From positions 1 through 20,362 of the IMG/VR virus record IMGVR_UViG_3300008516_000257: 20,362 nt of DNA. The stretch is one strand, 5' to 3'. Origin of the DNA: a virus. The notes beneath the pieces are model-generated. The model ran no database searches, was not told the origin of the DNA, and saw only the letters and a program-made list of their open reading frames with translations. Within the stretch, counting starts at the first letter, position 1, and each line of letters begins with the position of its first letter. Made by a program: the position numbers and the translations under genes. Shown here in pieces: positions 6,961 through 14,497 of the stretch.

Positions 6961-9137
6961 TGAAAAGATTAATATTACTATTAAGTTTAATATTTTTTAC
7001 TGTGCCTATCTATGCAGGCTATGGGAGCGGAGATAGAATAGGGGCTGATAATCCTGCAACTGAAGATCTCGATATGAATGGGTATAATATTAATGACATT
7101 GGAGATATTGATGTGACTGGAAATATGGAAATAGATGGGCATAGTATATTTGAAAGCTCTGTAACAATTTCAAGTCATGTAGTTGTGCAAGGCGATGTAA
7201 CCATAACAGGAACGGTATTATCTACTGCCACATATGCACAAAATGCTGATAAGTTAGATGGAAATGATTCAACTTACTTTGCTATCAAAACAGATGTAGC
7301 AACTGCCACAGGGACCTTAACTACTAGTATAACAAATCTTGAAACTTCTACGTCTACTTTAGAGGGATATATAACTGCCTTATGGACTTCAACCTCTACA
7401 TTAGAGGGGAATTTAAACACTGAAATAAGTAATAGAATCAGTGAGGATAATTTGATTTCTGATGCTACTGTACAACTAAGATCTGATGTAACCAGTTCTA
7501 CTAATACCTTAAGAACTGACGTAACCAACCTTGAAACATCAACCTCTACCTTAGAAGGATATATCTCAGCTTTGTGGACTTCCACAGCTACATTAGAGAC
7601 CGCAACTGCATTAAATACAACTCATAGGAGTTCTGATGGATCAGATCATAGTTTTATAGATCAAGATGTTACTATTTCAGCTACTCCTACTTTCTCTTCT
7701 ATGACTGTTATTTATGGAATGAATGGTGGAAGCCTTACTATAAATGGAATTGTTTGGGATGATGGCAATGGAAAAATAGATGGAGAACAAATAGCTGCTA
7801 ATACTATAGACGAAGATTCCATCGATTTTGGTACTGGGGCTGGACAAATATCATTAAGTAGTTTTACTAATGACCTTGTATTAACTTCTTCCTATGTGTT
7901 TGTAGGAAGTGCAGCGGGGATTGCGACAGGCGTTGCTATATCAGGAGATATTACCATAACTGACGATGGTGTAGTTACTGTAATAGATGATTCTCATGCT
8001 CATATTATCACAGACATTGATTCTTTTTCAGAGGCTGAATTAGAAACTCAAACGTCTGATGTAACTAATTTGATTCAAGAAGGAGAGATAGATACTGTTG
8101 CCGAATTAGATGCAATTGCGTCAGATTATAATATTTTAACTTCAACTGAAATAGATACTTTTGCTGAGCTCGATGCAATAGTATCAGATAAGTCATTAGT
8201 AAATAAGGAAGATGCTAATATATTTACGGCTAATATGACTTTGGATAATACTGGTTCAAGTGTAAATTCACCTATATTATATTTAAAAGGTGATGATGGT
8301 GGAATAGAAGAAGAAATTGCTTTTCAATTAATGCAAGGAGCAGATCCTTATTTTAGGATTTCTGTTTCCTCCAATAATACGTCTTCTTCTTTAAAGGCAG
8401 TCATTGATATACATGACACAGTTATAGCTTTTGCTTATGATGGTGTTTGTGATATAGGTGCTGATGGAGCAAATAGACCAAAAGATATACATATGTCTGG
8501 AAGTTTAGAAATTGCTAATGTGGTATGGGACAATGGATCAGGAAAAATTGATGGTGAGCAAATAGCGAATGATACAATCGATTATGATTCGATTGATTGG
8601 GGTGATGGTGCTGGACAAGTTCAAGATATATCGTCATCTGGAACACCAACGTTTTCAAGTAGTACAATTACAACTGACTTATCAGTTAATGGCACATTCT
8701 ATTATAATGCATCTTATGCACATGGTTATGCCACAGATGTAGTAGTTGCAGTAACAGGTAGCACAGAAACATTTATTATATTAGATGCTACATGGAATAG
8801 CACAGTTGCTTCAAATGGGTTTACTATATCTGGGGCTTCTTGTACATATAACGGAAATGGTGGAACACCTAAAATATTTAAAGTTTCAGGTGCATTTTCA
8901 GCCATATCAGGTGCGGCAAATACAGTTGTATATTGGGCCCTTTTTAAAAATGGTGTGCTGTATGAATCGGCTATAATAAATAGAAAAATAGCTGTTGCTG
9001 CTGATGTAGGTGCGATGTCTTTATCTACATTAATAGAACTTTCTACTGGAGATATATTAGATATACGGCTTTCTGGTGATAATAATACTAATATAACAAA
9101 TAAATTTGTACAATTTGATATCATTCAAATTAATTAA
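6960..9137 (+). CDS. Large fibre-like protein with signal peptide, internal repeats and C-terminal jelly-roll-like domain
   Basis: The product has 725 residues. A signal peptide (MKRLILLL onward, likely cleaved after IYA at about residue 19) precedes a segment of short beta repeats with DLDMNGYNINDIGDIDV and ADKLDGNDSTYF, both typical of phage tail fibres. Residues about 105-220 are heptad-like and contain two copies of an NLETSTSTLEGYI unit, suggesting a trimeric coiled-coil shaft. A 33-residue unit with KIDGEQIA occurs at 265-297 and 522-554. The last 130 residues look like a C1q/TNF-type jelly roll, with FKVSGAFSAISG, YWALFKNG and LSTGDILDIRLSG, as in receptor-binding tips. It is probably an adhesin or receptor-binding fibre. 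The signal peptide is unexpected for a virion protein assembled in the cytoplasm, so it may instead act at the cell surface. Confidence 0.82.
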   Translation: MKRLILLLSLIFFTVPIYAGYGSGDRIGADNPATEDLDMNGYNINDIGDIDVTGNMEIDGHSIFESSVTISSHVVVQGDVTITGTVLSTATYAQNADKLDGNDSTYFAIKTDVATATGTLTTSITNLETSTSTLEGYITALWTSTSTLEGNLNTEISNRISEDNLISDATVQLRSDVTSSTNTLRTDVTNLETSTSTLEGYISALWTSTATLETATALNTTHRSSDGSDHSFIDQDVTISATPTFSSMTVIYGMNGGSLTINGIVWDDGNGKIDGEQIAANTIDEDSIDFGTGAGQISLSSFTNDLVLTSSYVFVGSAAGIATGVAISGDITITDDGVVTVIDDSHAHIITDIDSFSEAELETQTSDVTNLIQEGEIDTVAELDAIASDYNILTSTEIDTFAELDAIVSDKSLVNKEDANIFTANMTLDNTGSSVNSPILYLKGDDGGIEEEIAFQLMQGADPYFRISVSSNNTSSSLKAVIDIHDTVIAFAYDGVCDIGADGANRPKDIHMSGSLEIANVVWDNGSGKIDGEQIANDTIDYDSIDWGDGAGQVQDISSSGTPTFSSSTITTDLSVNGTFYYNASYAHGYATDVVVAVTGSTETFIILDATWNSTVASNGFTISGASCTYNGNGGTPKIFKVSGAFSAISGAANTVVYWALFKNGVLYESAIINRKIAVAADVGAMSLSTLIELSTGDILDIRLSGDNNTNITNKFVQFDIIQIN
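7335..7598 (+). repeat. Two copies of a 24-residue coiled-coil unit in the fibre-like gene
   Basis: The copies are 7335-7406 and 7527-7598, 192 bases apart. They encode NLETSTSTLEGYI, then ALWTST, then TLE, and are identical at 22 of 24 residues, while the DNA has drifted mostly at third positions. Confidence 0.85.
7752..8621 (+). repeat. Two dispersed copies of a 33-residue KIDGEQIA unit
   Basis: The copies are 7752-7850 and 8523-8621, with 25 of 33 residues identical; both end GAGQ followed by Ile or Val. They bracket a central segment, so the protein looks built from two homologous modules. Confidence 0.8.
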
Positions 9138-9146
9138 GGAGATAAT

Positions 9147-9755
9147 ATGGCAGTAACAGCAAATGCAAATTCATTAATTACAGCAGAGGAACTTGAACGT
9201 ATTGCTCAAATCACTATCTCTGATACTGATTATAAAACTACCTTAATCAATATTGCCTCTGATTTCATAGAACGATATTGTGATAGAAAATTTATTAAAC
9301 AAACATATACTAGAGAGATCTATAGCGGACATAATTTAACAGATCTCTATCTTAATAATTTTCCTATAATTACAGGGACTGTTACAATTGAATCATGGGA
9401 TGTATACAATGATATTGTCTCTTATGAGTTTACTGAACACGAGGATTATCTTATTTATTTAGAAGAGGGGCGTATCTATAAATATACTGGATGGGCTAAG
9501 GGACATCAAAATTATAGAATAACCTATGATGCAGGGTATTTAATTACTGCAGTTCCTTATGATTTAAAATTAGCTTGTGCTAAAACAGCGGCATTTCTTT
9601 ATTCTTTTGCTAACAAGGATGGGGTGTCTGCGGAGAAAATGGGTCAGTATTCCATAACCTATGACAAAGCACCGGCAGTAAATGGGATTCCGTTATCTGC
9701 TGAGGTTGTAAATTTACTTGAATTATATAGAGATAGGATGCCTTATGAGTTTTAA
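9147..9755 (+). CDS. Head-tail connector protein (HK97 gp6 / SPP1 gp15 type)
   Basis: The product has 202 residues. It begins with LITAEELERIAQI, then a helical region containing IASDFIERYCDRKF, a beta-strand section with the characteristic YSGHNLTDLYLNNFPI turn, and a helical DLKLACAKTAAFLY segment. This is the pattern of the adaptor ring bound beneath the portal. The Shine-Dalgarno AAGGAG lies just upstream of ATG 9147. The gene would normally follow the capsid gene, but here about 3 kb of secreted-protein genes come between. It overlaps the head closure gene by 11 bases. The family call is good. Confidence 0.85.
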   Translation: MAVTANANSLITAEELERIAQITISDTDYKTTLINIASDFIERYCDRKFIKQTYTREIYSGHNLTDLYLNNFPIITGTVTIESWDVYNDIVSYEFTEHEDYLIYLEEGRIYKYTGWAKGHQNYRITYDAGYLITAVPYDLKLACAKTAAFLYSFANKDGVSAEKMGQYSITYDKAPAVNGIPLSAEVVNLLELYRDRMPYEF

Positions 9756-10080
9756 TAGTTTATTAAATACTACCTGCACCATTGAGGCCAAAACAATAAC
9801 CCAAGACGCTGCTGGACAGAAAACCGAATCTTGGGCCACTGCTGAAGCAAGCGTTAAATGTAGGCTAGATGCTGCCACCGGGGGCCTTCAGGTAGAACCT
9901 GATGCGGTATATGAGGCAGCAACTCATGTCATATTTATGCGAGAACCTGTCACAACTGTCACAACTAAAGATCATAGGATTGATGTTGCAGGAATTAAAT
10001 ACACCATTCTTTTAGTAAGAAATTTATACGGGCAACTTAATTTAAATCATCTTGAACTTTTATTGGAGCGTAATGAATGA
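9745..10080 (+). CDS. Head closure / head-tail joining protein (SPP1 gp16-like)
   Basis: The product has 111 residues. The N-terminal TCTIEAKTITQDAAGQKTESW pattern, then CRLD and a C-terminal DVAGIKYTILLVRN barrel strand, fits the small beta-barrel stopper family that seals the capsid after packaging and receives the tail. The start is ATG 9745, overlapping the connector gene by 11 bases, with AGGA at 9735-9738 as ribosome site. A longer frame starting at 9718 has no ribosome site and is rejected. The stop TGA 10078-10080 overlaps the next start as ATGA. The order connector, closure, gp10-like, terminator is the standard neck module. Confidence 0.82.
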   Translation: MSFNSLLNTTCTIEAKTITQDAAGQKTESWATAEASVKCRLDAATGGLQVEPDAVYEAATHVIFMREPVTTVTTKDHRIDVAGIKYTILLVRNLYGQLNLNHLELLLERNE

Positions 10081-10445
10081 AGATAAATACTAAGATAGAA
10101 GGTGACAAGGAAATACAGGCGAAGATAAAACTTCTTGGGAAAAAATCAAGCGATGGTTTGAAGAAGGCAATTACACAATCTGTAATTTATGTTGAGGGCC
10201 GGGCAAAACATACAACAGCATGGGAGAATGTAACAGGGCGATTAAGAAGTTCTATCACGCATGAGGTTAAGACTGTCGATGATAAACATCAAGGCAAGGT
10301 TGGAACGGCGGTTTTTTATGCGCCTCGGTTGGAATTTGGAACTTCCAGAATGCCTGCTCGTCCCTGGCTTCTTCCAGCATTAAAGGAAAGCCGTGATCAA
10401 ATCTTGAAATTTTTAAGTAATGCTATTAAGGCGGTTAAACCATAA
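10077..10445 (+). CDS. HK97 gp10-like neck / tail completion protein
   Basis: The product has 122 residues. It has an N-terminal helix with KEIQAKIKLLGKKSS, a central VTGRLRSSITHEV, and the signature YAPRLEFGTSRMPARPWLLPAL, which marks the HK97 gp10 family. It is thought to act at the head-tail joint or in completing the tail. It overlaps its neighbours by 4 bases upstream (ATGA) and 1 base downstream (TAATG), so translational coupling across the neck module is likely. The assignment is firm. Confidence 0.87.
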   Translation: MKINTKIEGDKEIQAKIKLLGKKSSDGLKKAITQSVIYVEGRAKHTTAWENVTGRLRSSITHEVKTVDDKHQGKVGTAVFYAPRLEFGTSRMPARPWLLPALKESRDQILKFLSNAIKAVKP

Positions 10446-11209
10446 TGATAGAGTTAGATGTCGTAGCTTATTTAAAAGCAGATACTACCTTAGACACACT
10501 GCTTAGCGCAACAGGTACAGATTCTAAGATATATCCAATTCAAGCACCACAAGAACGTACTATACCTTATATTATTTATACAATTTCTTCAGAAGGAACG
10601 CTTGAGGAAAATTTAAATGAGGAAACGATAAGCTTTAATTGCATAAGTGATAATTATATCGAAGCAAAAAATATTGTGGACAGGCTTGATGCGTTATTGG
10701 ATCATCAAAGCGATATTAGAACATTGGTTTCCAGTGAATCTTATTATATTTATTGGTGTAAGAAAGTGGGAGGATCTACTTTTATAGATCCTGAGAGCAA
10801 GCAAAAGGATTTCTATCACAGAGTATCAGTTTATGATTTTAAGTATAATCCATTTAGTATATCTTTGCCATCTGCAACCGTAGAACCAACAGGACTTGAA
10901 AAAATAATTTCATTTCCATATTATGGCACAGTTAAAGTAGATACTATTTTTGATAACATGCAATTGGGGCAAAAAACGATTTTTAAGGTAGGTTTACATT
11001 TACAAAATGCAGGTACGATTGATGTTATTACAGATTTGACAGTAAATAGCGTAGCACAATCAAGGCTAGCTACTTTAACAGCAGGATCAAGACAGCAGAC
11101 TCAACCATCTGATATTACAAATCTTATATTGGGGGGCAATGATTTATTAGGAGCTAAGATAAATCAAGGAAATGGTGAGGGGCTTGTAGTTGATATTTAT
11201 TATAGGTAA
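10445..11209 (+). CDS. Tail terminator-like protein with extra C-terminal beta-rich domain
   Basis: The product has 254 residues. Residues 1 to about 135 fit the tail terminator family that caps the tail tube (HK97 gp11 / DUF3168 type): an opening LDVVAYLKADTTLDTLLS helix, IYPIQAPQERTIPYIIY strands, then FNCISDNYIEAKNIVDRLDALL. Typical members end there. Residues about 142-254 add a domain rich in Gly, Thr, Asn and hydrophobic strands (FKVGLHLQNAGTIDV, LILGGNDLLGAKI, GLVVDIYY) that resembles a jelly-roll or C1q-like fold. No frameshift separates the two parts. The added domain may project from the neck as a decoration; this is inference. The next gene starts only 3 bases after the stop. Confidence 0.72.
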   Translation: MIELDVVAYLKADTTLDTLLSATGTDSKIYPIQAPQERTIPYIIYTISSEGTLEENLNEETISFNCISDNYIEAKNIVDRLDALLDHQSDIRTLVSSESYYIYWCKKVGGSTFIDPESKQKDFYHRVSVYDFKYNPFSISLPSATVEPTGLEKIISFPYYGTVKVDTIFDNMQLGQKTIFKVGLHLQNAGTIDVITDLTVNSVAQSRLATLTAGSRQQTQPSDITNLILGGNDLLGAKINQGNGEGLVVDIYYR

Positions 11210-11212
11210 TAT

Positions 11213-13042
11213 ATGAAAAAATATTTATTTTTATTATCATTTATGTTATTGTATAGTAATATTTTCGCTATACAATATGATTTAAATGAGGATGATTCTA
11301 TTGTAGGAGTATCATCTCCAACATTTAGATATACAATAGGTATATCTTCAATTACAGAACCTTCTACTCCTATGGCAGGCAATGGTTATATATACATGAA
11401 AGGGGGGGGGGACAAAAAGGTGTATTTTAAAAATGAGGATGGTATAGTTATGGATTTAACAACTTTGCCTGGAGCATCCACATTAGAAATTAAGGAAGAT
11501 GGCGTTCAAAAATCAAGCCCCACTTTGTCGATAGATTTTATTGATTATTTTAATCTTACAGAAGATCCGTCTGGAGAGACTAACATTGTTTTAGATACAA
11601 CTACTTTAGGCGGTATTTTTCAAGGAGTTACTGATCATACATTATTAACATCCACTGGAACTAATACTCATGCTCAGATTGATACTCATTTAGGATTAGT
11701 AAATGAACATCTTGACTGGACAGCAAGCGTGGGTACTGTTCATCCTGATAATTATACTGATACAAATATAGAAAATGTTTATGCCATTATAATTGGTACT
11801 TATTCAGGTACTGGGATTGATTATAATGCTAATGCAGTATCAACATTTACTGCACAAGTCGCATTTCAATCTGCTATTAATGCGGCTACTGTTGGTGATA
11901 CAATTTATGTAATGGGTGGTGTCTATATTTTTAGTTCATCATTTACTATTAATGGTATTACAGATATTACATGGAAAACGGATAGTGCAATTTTAAAAAT
12001 AGACGATAATGCTTCTGAGATAAATGATAATATAACAACAACTGTATTTGCTGTAGGATCTGGAGCAGCTAGAGTAACATTTAATGGTTTTCAGTTTGAT
12101 TTAAACAATAAACCGTGGACAGCATTTCAAATATATGCAGATTATTGGCAGGTTAAGAATGTTATCATAAAAAACGGGTCTGTAGGAGGGGCAAATAATA
12201 AAGGATTTTATATACGAAATGCTGCCGATTATGGTGTTGCATCTAATTTTGCATTATATGATTGCGCCCACATAGGTAGCGCTATTGATTGCGCAGGAGA
12301 TCAGTGTCGCTGGGTAAATGTACGCATGGAAAATTGTTCTGATTTAGCTTTATCTGGTACTGAAAATGTATTTTCTAATCTTATTGTTAGTGGTAATACA
12401 AGAGTAGAAATGGGAGGGGATAGAAATACTATTAATGGATTTGCTATAATGAATAATACACTTAATGGACAAATGCTAATTACATTTGCTGGATGTGAAA
12501 ATCATAGTATTGGTAATGGAATATTTTATAATTCTACTGTTACTGATGCATTATATTTGAATGGAAATAATACTATTGTTTCTAATGTTACATTTTGGGA
12601 TATTGGCACGTCTGATGGTGATATTGATAATGCAATAGTTATAGACTCTGATAATAATTGTATTATTAATTGTACTTTCAGAGGTATTATTGATGATTAT
12701 TGTATTGATATTTTTTCTGGAGAAATTAATAATACTGTTGCTAATTGTACTGCGTTTAATCTTACAAATAATATAGGATTTTTAATTGATAATTCAGGTA
12801 ATACCACAAATCAATATTATGGTAATTTAACTGATGATGCAAATTATTTTAATATTACATTAGAAAATGAAAAGTTTAATGGATATGTGCAATTTAAATC
12901 ATCTACAACTGTGGGATTACAAGGTACAATACCTGATAGCAGAGGACATGTATATATGCACGCCACAAGCCCAGGAATTTGCATATCAACAGGGACATTA
13001 ATAGGGCAATTTGGATATATTCCTGTACAATCATTGCCTTAG
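11213..13042 (+). CDS. Signal-peptide-bearing beta-helix protein (tailspike or secreted adhesin-like)
   Basis: The product has 609 residues. It begins MKKYLFLLSFMLLY with likely cleavage after IFA (residue 19). The next segment has IYMKGGGDKKVYFKNEDG, a motif type seen in fibre proteins, and HLGLVNEHLDW. From about residue 184 it looks like a right-handed parallel beta helix of the pectate-lyase-like class used by tailspikes: YSGTGIDYNANAV, then FQSAINAA, GDTIYVMGGVY, and many Asn-rich short strands to about 575. No catalytic residues can be assigned. GGG GGG GGG GAC at codons 64-67 forms a ten-G tract. It lies between the tail terminator and tail tube genes, where no such protein is usual. 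Its TAG stop overlaps the Shine-Dalgarno of the next gene. Confidence 0.8.
   Translation: MKKYLFLLSFMLLYSNIFAIQYDLNEDDSIVGVSSPTFRYTIGISSITEPSTPMAGNGYIYMKGGGDKKVYFKNEDGIVMDLTTLPGASTLEIKEDGVQKSSPTLSIDFIDYFNLTEDPSGETNIVLDTTTLGGIFQGVTDHTLLTSTGTNTHAQIDTHLGLVNEHLDWTASVGTVHPDNYTDTNIENVYAIIIGTYSGTGIDYNANAVSTFTAQVAFQSAINAATVGDTIYVMGGVYIFSSSFTINGITDITWKTDSAILKIDDNASEINDNITTTVFAVGSGAARVTFNGFQFDLNNKPWTAFQIYADYWQVKNVIIKNGSVGGANNKGFYIRNAADYGVASNFALYDCAHIGSAIDCAGDQCRWVNVRMENCSDLALSGTENVFSNLIVSGNTRVEMGGDRNTINGFAIMNNTLNGQMLITFAGCENHSIGNGIFYNSTVTDALYLNGNNTIVSNVTFWDIGTSDGDIDNAIVIDSDNNCIINCTFRGIIDDYCIDIFSGEINNTVANCTAFNLTNNIGFLIDNSGNTTNQYYGNLTDDANYFNITLENEKFNGYVQFKSSTTVGLQGTIPDSRGHVYMHATSPGICISTGTLIGQFGYIPVQSLP
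11402..11411 (+). repeat. Ten-G homopolymer within the beta-helix gene, candidate phase-variation site
   Basis: Ten consecutive G bases occur in an AT-rich gene, 189 bases after its start. Loss of one G would give a stop at TAG 11445-11447; gain of one G would give a stop at TAA 11428-11430. The G10 state seen here leaves the gene intact. Confidence 0.75.
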
Positions 13043-13050
13043 GAGGTTTA

Positions 13051-13257
13051 ATGAATATTGATAATATTTCTAAAATAAATGGAAAGTTTGTAGAGAACAA
13101 AGAAATTAATATTGTACAATTAAAAAATGAACTTAAAATGCTTCAAGACCGTAAATCTATGCTTACAAACGTACTTCAAAAACATATTATTGAAGTTAAT
13201 ACAGAAATAGATCAATTAGATATAAAAATAGAAAAAATTAATACTTTATTAAAATAG
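13051..13257 (+). CDS. Small coiled-coil protein
   Basis: The product has 68 residues. From about residue 18 to the end it is a highly charged helix with a leucine/isoleucine heptad pattern (VQLKNELKMLQDRKSML, then EIDQLDIKIEKINTLL), so a coiled coil is very likely. It has no cysteine and no membrane segment. AGGAGG at 13041-13046 sets ATG 13051; a longer frame from 12979 runs through the end of the upstream gene and is rejected. Its stop TAG overlaps the ribosome site of the next, membrane-protein gene, so the two are probably made together and may interact. No named family is recognised. Confidence 0.75.
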   Translation: MNIDNISKINGKFVENKEINIVQLKNELKMLQDRKSMLTNVLQKHIIEVNTEIDQLDIKIEKINTLLK

Positions 13258-13265
13258 GAGATATA

Positions 13266-13565
13266 ATGTTACGCGCAATATTAGAAATAATACAAATAGG
13301 TATTAAACAATATGGAGCTATGTTTGCTCTTGTGGGTTTTGTCTGTTTCATACTTTGGTATGTATTAAAGCATGTTATAAAAGAATCTGTTATACGTGAA
13401 AAAGAACAAAGAATTATTATTAATAATCAAATAAAAGAACTTAAGGCTTATCGAAGGCAGACACGCAAATTTCATCAACAAGAAACAGAAGATCATAAAA
13501 AAATGTCTAAAGGTTTGAACGAGATTGTTACAGCCTTGGGCCGAATTAATGGATATAAATCTTAA
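13266..13565 (+). CDS. Single-span membrane protein with cytoplasmic-type coiled-coil tail
   Basis: The product has 99 residues. Residues about 16-35 are a hydrophobic span (YGAMFALVGFVCFILWYVL) with the positive charges concentrated after it. Residues 37-85 are a charged helix (KEQRIIINNQIKELKAYRRQ). A short helix with one span and a long polar tail occurs in several phage lysis accessory or holin-like proteins, but the position ahead of the tail tube gene is not a usual lysis site. AGGAG at 13256-13260 supports the start. Together with the coiled-coil gene upstream it forms a two-gene insertion between the beta-helix gene and the tail module. Function is unknown; holin-like is possible but weak. 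Confidence 0.75.
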   Translation: MLRAILEIIQIGIKQYGAMFALVGFVCFILWYVLKHVIKESVIREKEQRIIINNQIKELKAYRRQTRKFHQQETEDHKKMSKGLNEIVTALGRINGYKS

Positions 13566-13577
13566 AGGGAGGATATT

Positions 13578-14438
13578 ATGGGAACTAAAGCAAATGTCGT
13601 CGTGGGATTAGGCGATGGGCAATTAAAGATTGGAAACTATGGCGAGGCTATAGGAGATTGTGACGATCTCGGCTATACTGAAGGCGGGGTCGAATTGGCA
13701 TGTACAAGAGAATATTTTGAAAAAATGGTTGACCAGGAGATTGGTGTTCTAGAAGTATTTAAAACTGCTGAAAGAGCCACTCTAAAGGCAACTCTCGCAG
13801 AGGCCACGTTAGCTAATCTGGCTAAAGCTCTTGACTACCCAGAAGGAGCTGTCTCAGGTTCAACATTAAGCTATGGTGGAAATGCAACGGTCACTGAGCG
13901 GGCTGTATTTTTAACTGTCTTAGGGCCGGCAGGCGCAACGAGAGTTTATACATTTCATAAATGTGTAATAACCTCAACGGCCACTCATTCATATAAGAAA
14001 AATGATAAGACAATGATTGAGTTAGAAATTCTTGTATTACAAGACACATCAAAAACTGAAAATCAACAAATAGGGACTATTGTTGATACAAGCGGAGATA
14101 CTACAGCACCAACAGTAGCGCTTACAACGCCTGAGGATGATGGGACTGTTGCTAAGACAACATCAGATCCTGTTATCTGGACAATTACTGAGGCAAATAC
14201 CATAAATGAGAATACGATTGTTTATGGCAAGACGTTCTTGATTATAAATACTACCAGCGATGATTTAGAAGCTGGAACAATTGTTTATAATTCAGTAACA
14301 AAAACAATAACATTCACTCCGGCAAGTGCATGGACGGCAGAAGAAACGTTTCAGGCAATCGTCACAACAGGGCTGGAAGATGTTGCTGGCAATGCTTTGG
14401 CAGCACTTAAAGTTGAGCAATTTAGTGTAACAGCATAA
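13578..14438 (+). CDS. Major tail tube protein with C-terminal Ig-like (SbsA/Big_5-type) domain
   Basis: The product has 286 residues. Residues 1 to about 165 fit the tube protein fold: GDGQLKIGNYGEAIGDCDDLGYTEGGV at the start, a central LATLANLAKALDYPEGAV-like helix region, and a final YKKNDKTMIELEILVLQD strand. Residues about 173-286 are an Ig-like domain starting DTTAPTVALTTPEDDG and ending EDVAGNALA, the typical ending of SbsA-type Ig domains that often decorate tail tubes (lambda gpV also carries an Ig-like domain). AGGGAGGA just upstream supports the start. A GC-rich hairpin follows the stop, as expected for a highly expressed tail component. The position directly before the frameshifted chaperone genes confirms the assignment. 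Confidence 0.88.
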   Translation: MGTKANVVVGLGDGQLKIGNYGEAIGDCDDLGYTEGGVELACTREYFEKMVDQEIGVLEVFKTAERATLKATLAEATLANLAKALDYPEGAVSGSTLSYGGNATVTERAVFLTVLGPAGATRVYTFHKCVITSTATHSYKKNDKTMIELEILVLQDTSKTENQQIGTIVDTSGDTTAPTVALTTPEDDGTVAKTTSDPVIWTITEANTINENTIVYGKTFLIINTTSDDLEAGTIVYNSVTKTITFTPASAWTAEETFQAIVTTGLEDVAGNALAALKVEQFSVTA

Positions 14439-14451
14439 TAATCATAATGGA

Positions 14452-14475
14452 GGCGGGTGGTGCCCTCCGCCCGCC
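14452..14475. other. GC-rich hairpin after the tail tube gene
   Basis: Arms 14452-14460 and 14467-14475 pair over 9 positions, with 8 G-C pairs and one T-G, around the loop TGCCCT. It contrasts sharply with the AT-rich surroundings. No T run follows, so it is more likely to protect or process mRNA, or act as an attenuator, than to be a simple terminator. Confidence 0.7.
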
Positions 14476-14497
14476 CCCACCCTTAAAGGAGGGAATC

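Noticed and set aside
7274-7585. A 103-residue - strand frame
   Set aside because: It mirrors the repeated Thr/Ser codons of the fibre-like gene; no ribosome site and no family likeness.
8726-9124. A 132-residue - strand frame
   Set aside because: It lies antisense to the jelly-roll-like domain of the fibre-like gene and looks like a codon-bias shadow.
14413-14439. TTGAGC and CATAAT as a promoter before the chaperone gene
   Set aside because: Spacing of 15 bases and two poor boxes, inside the tail tube coding sequence; not convincing.
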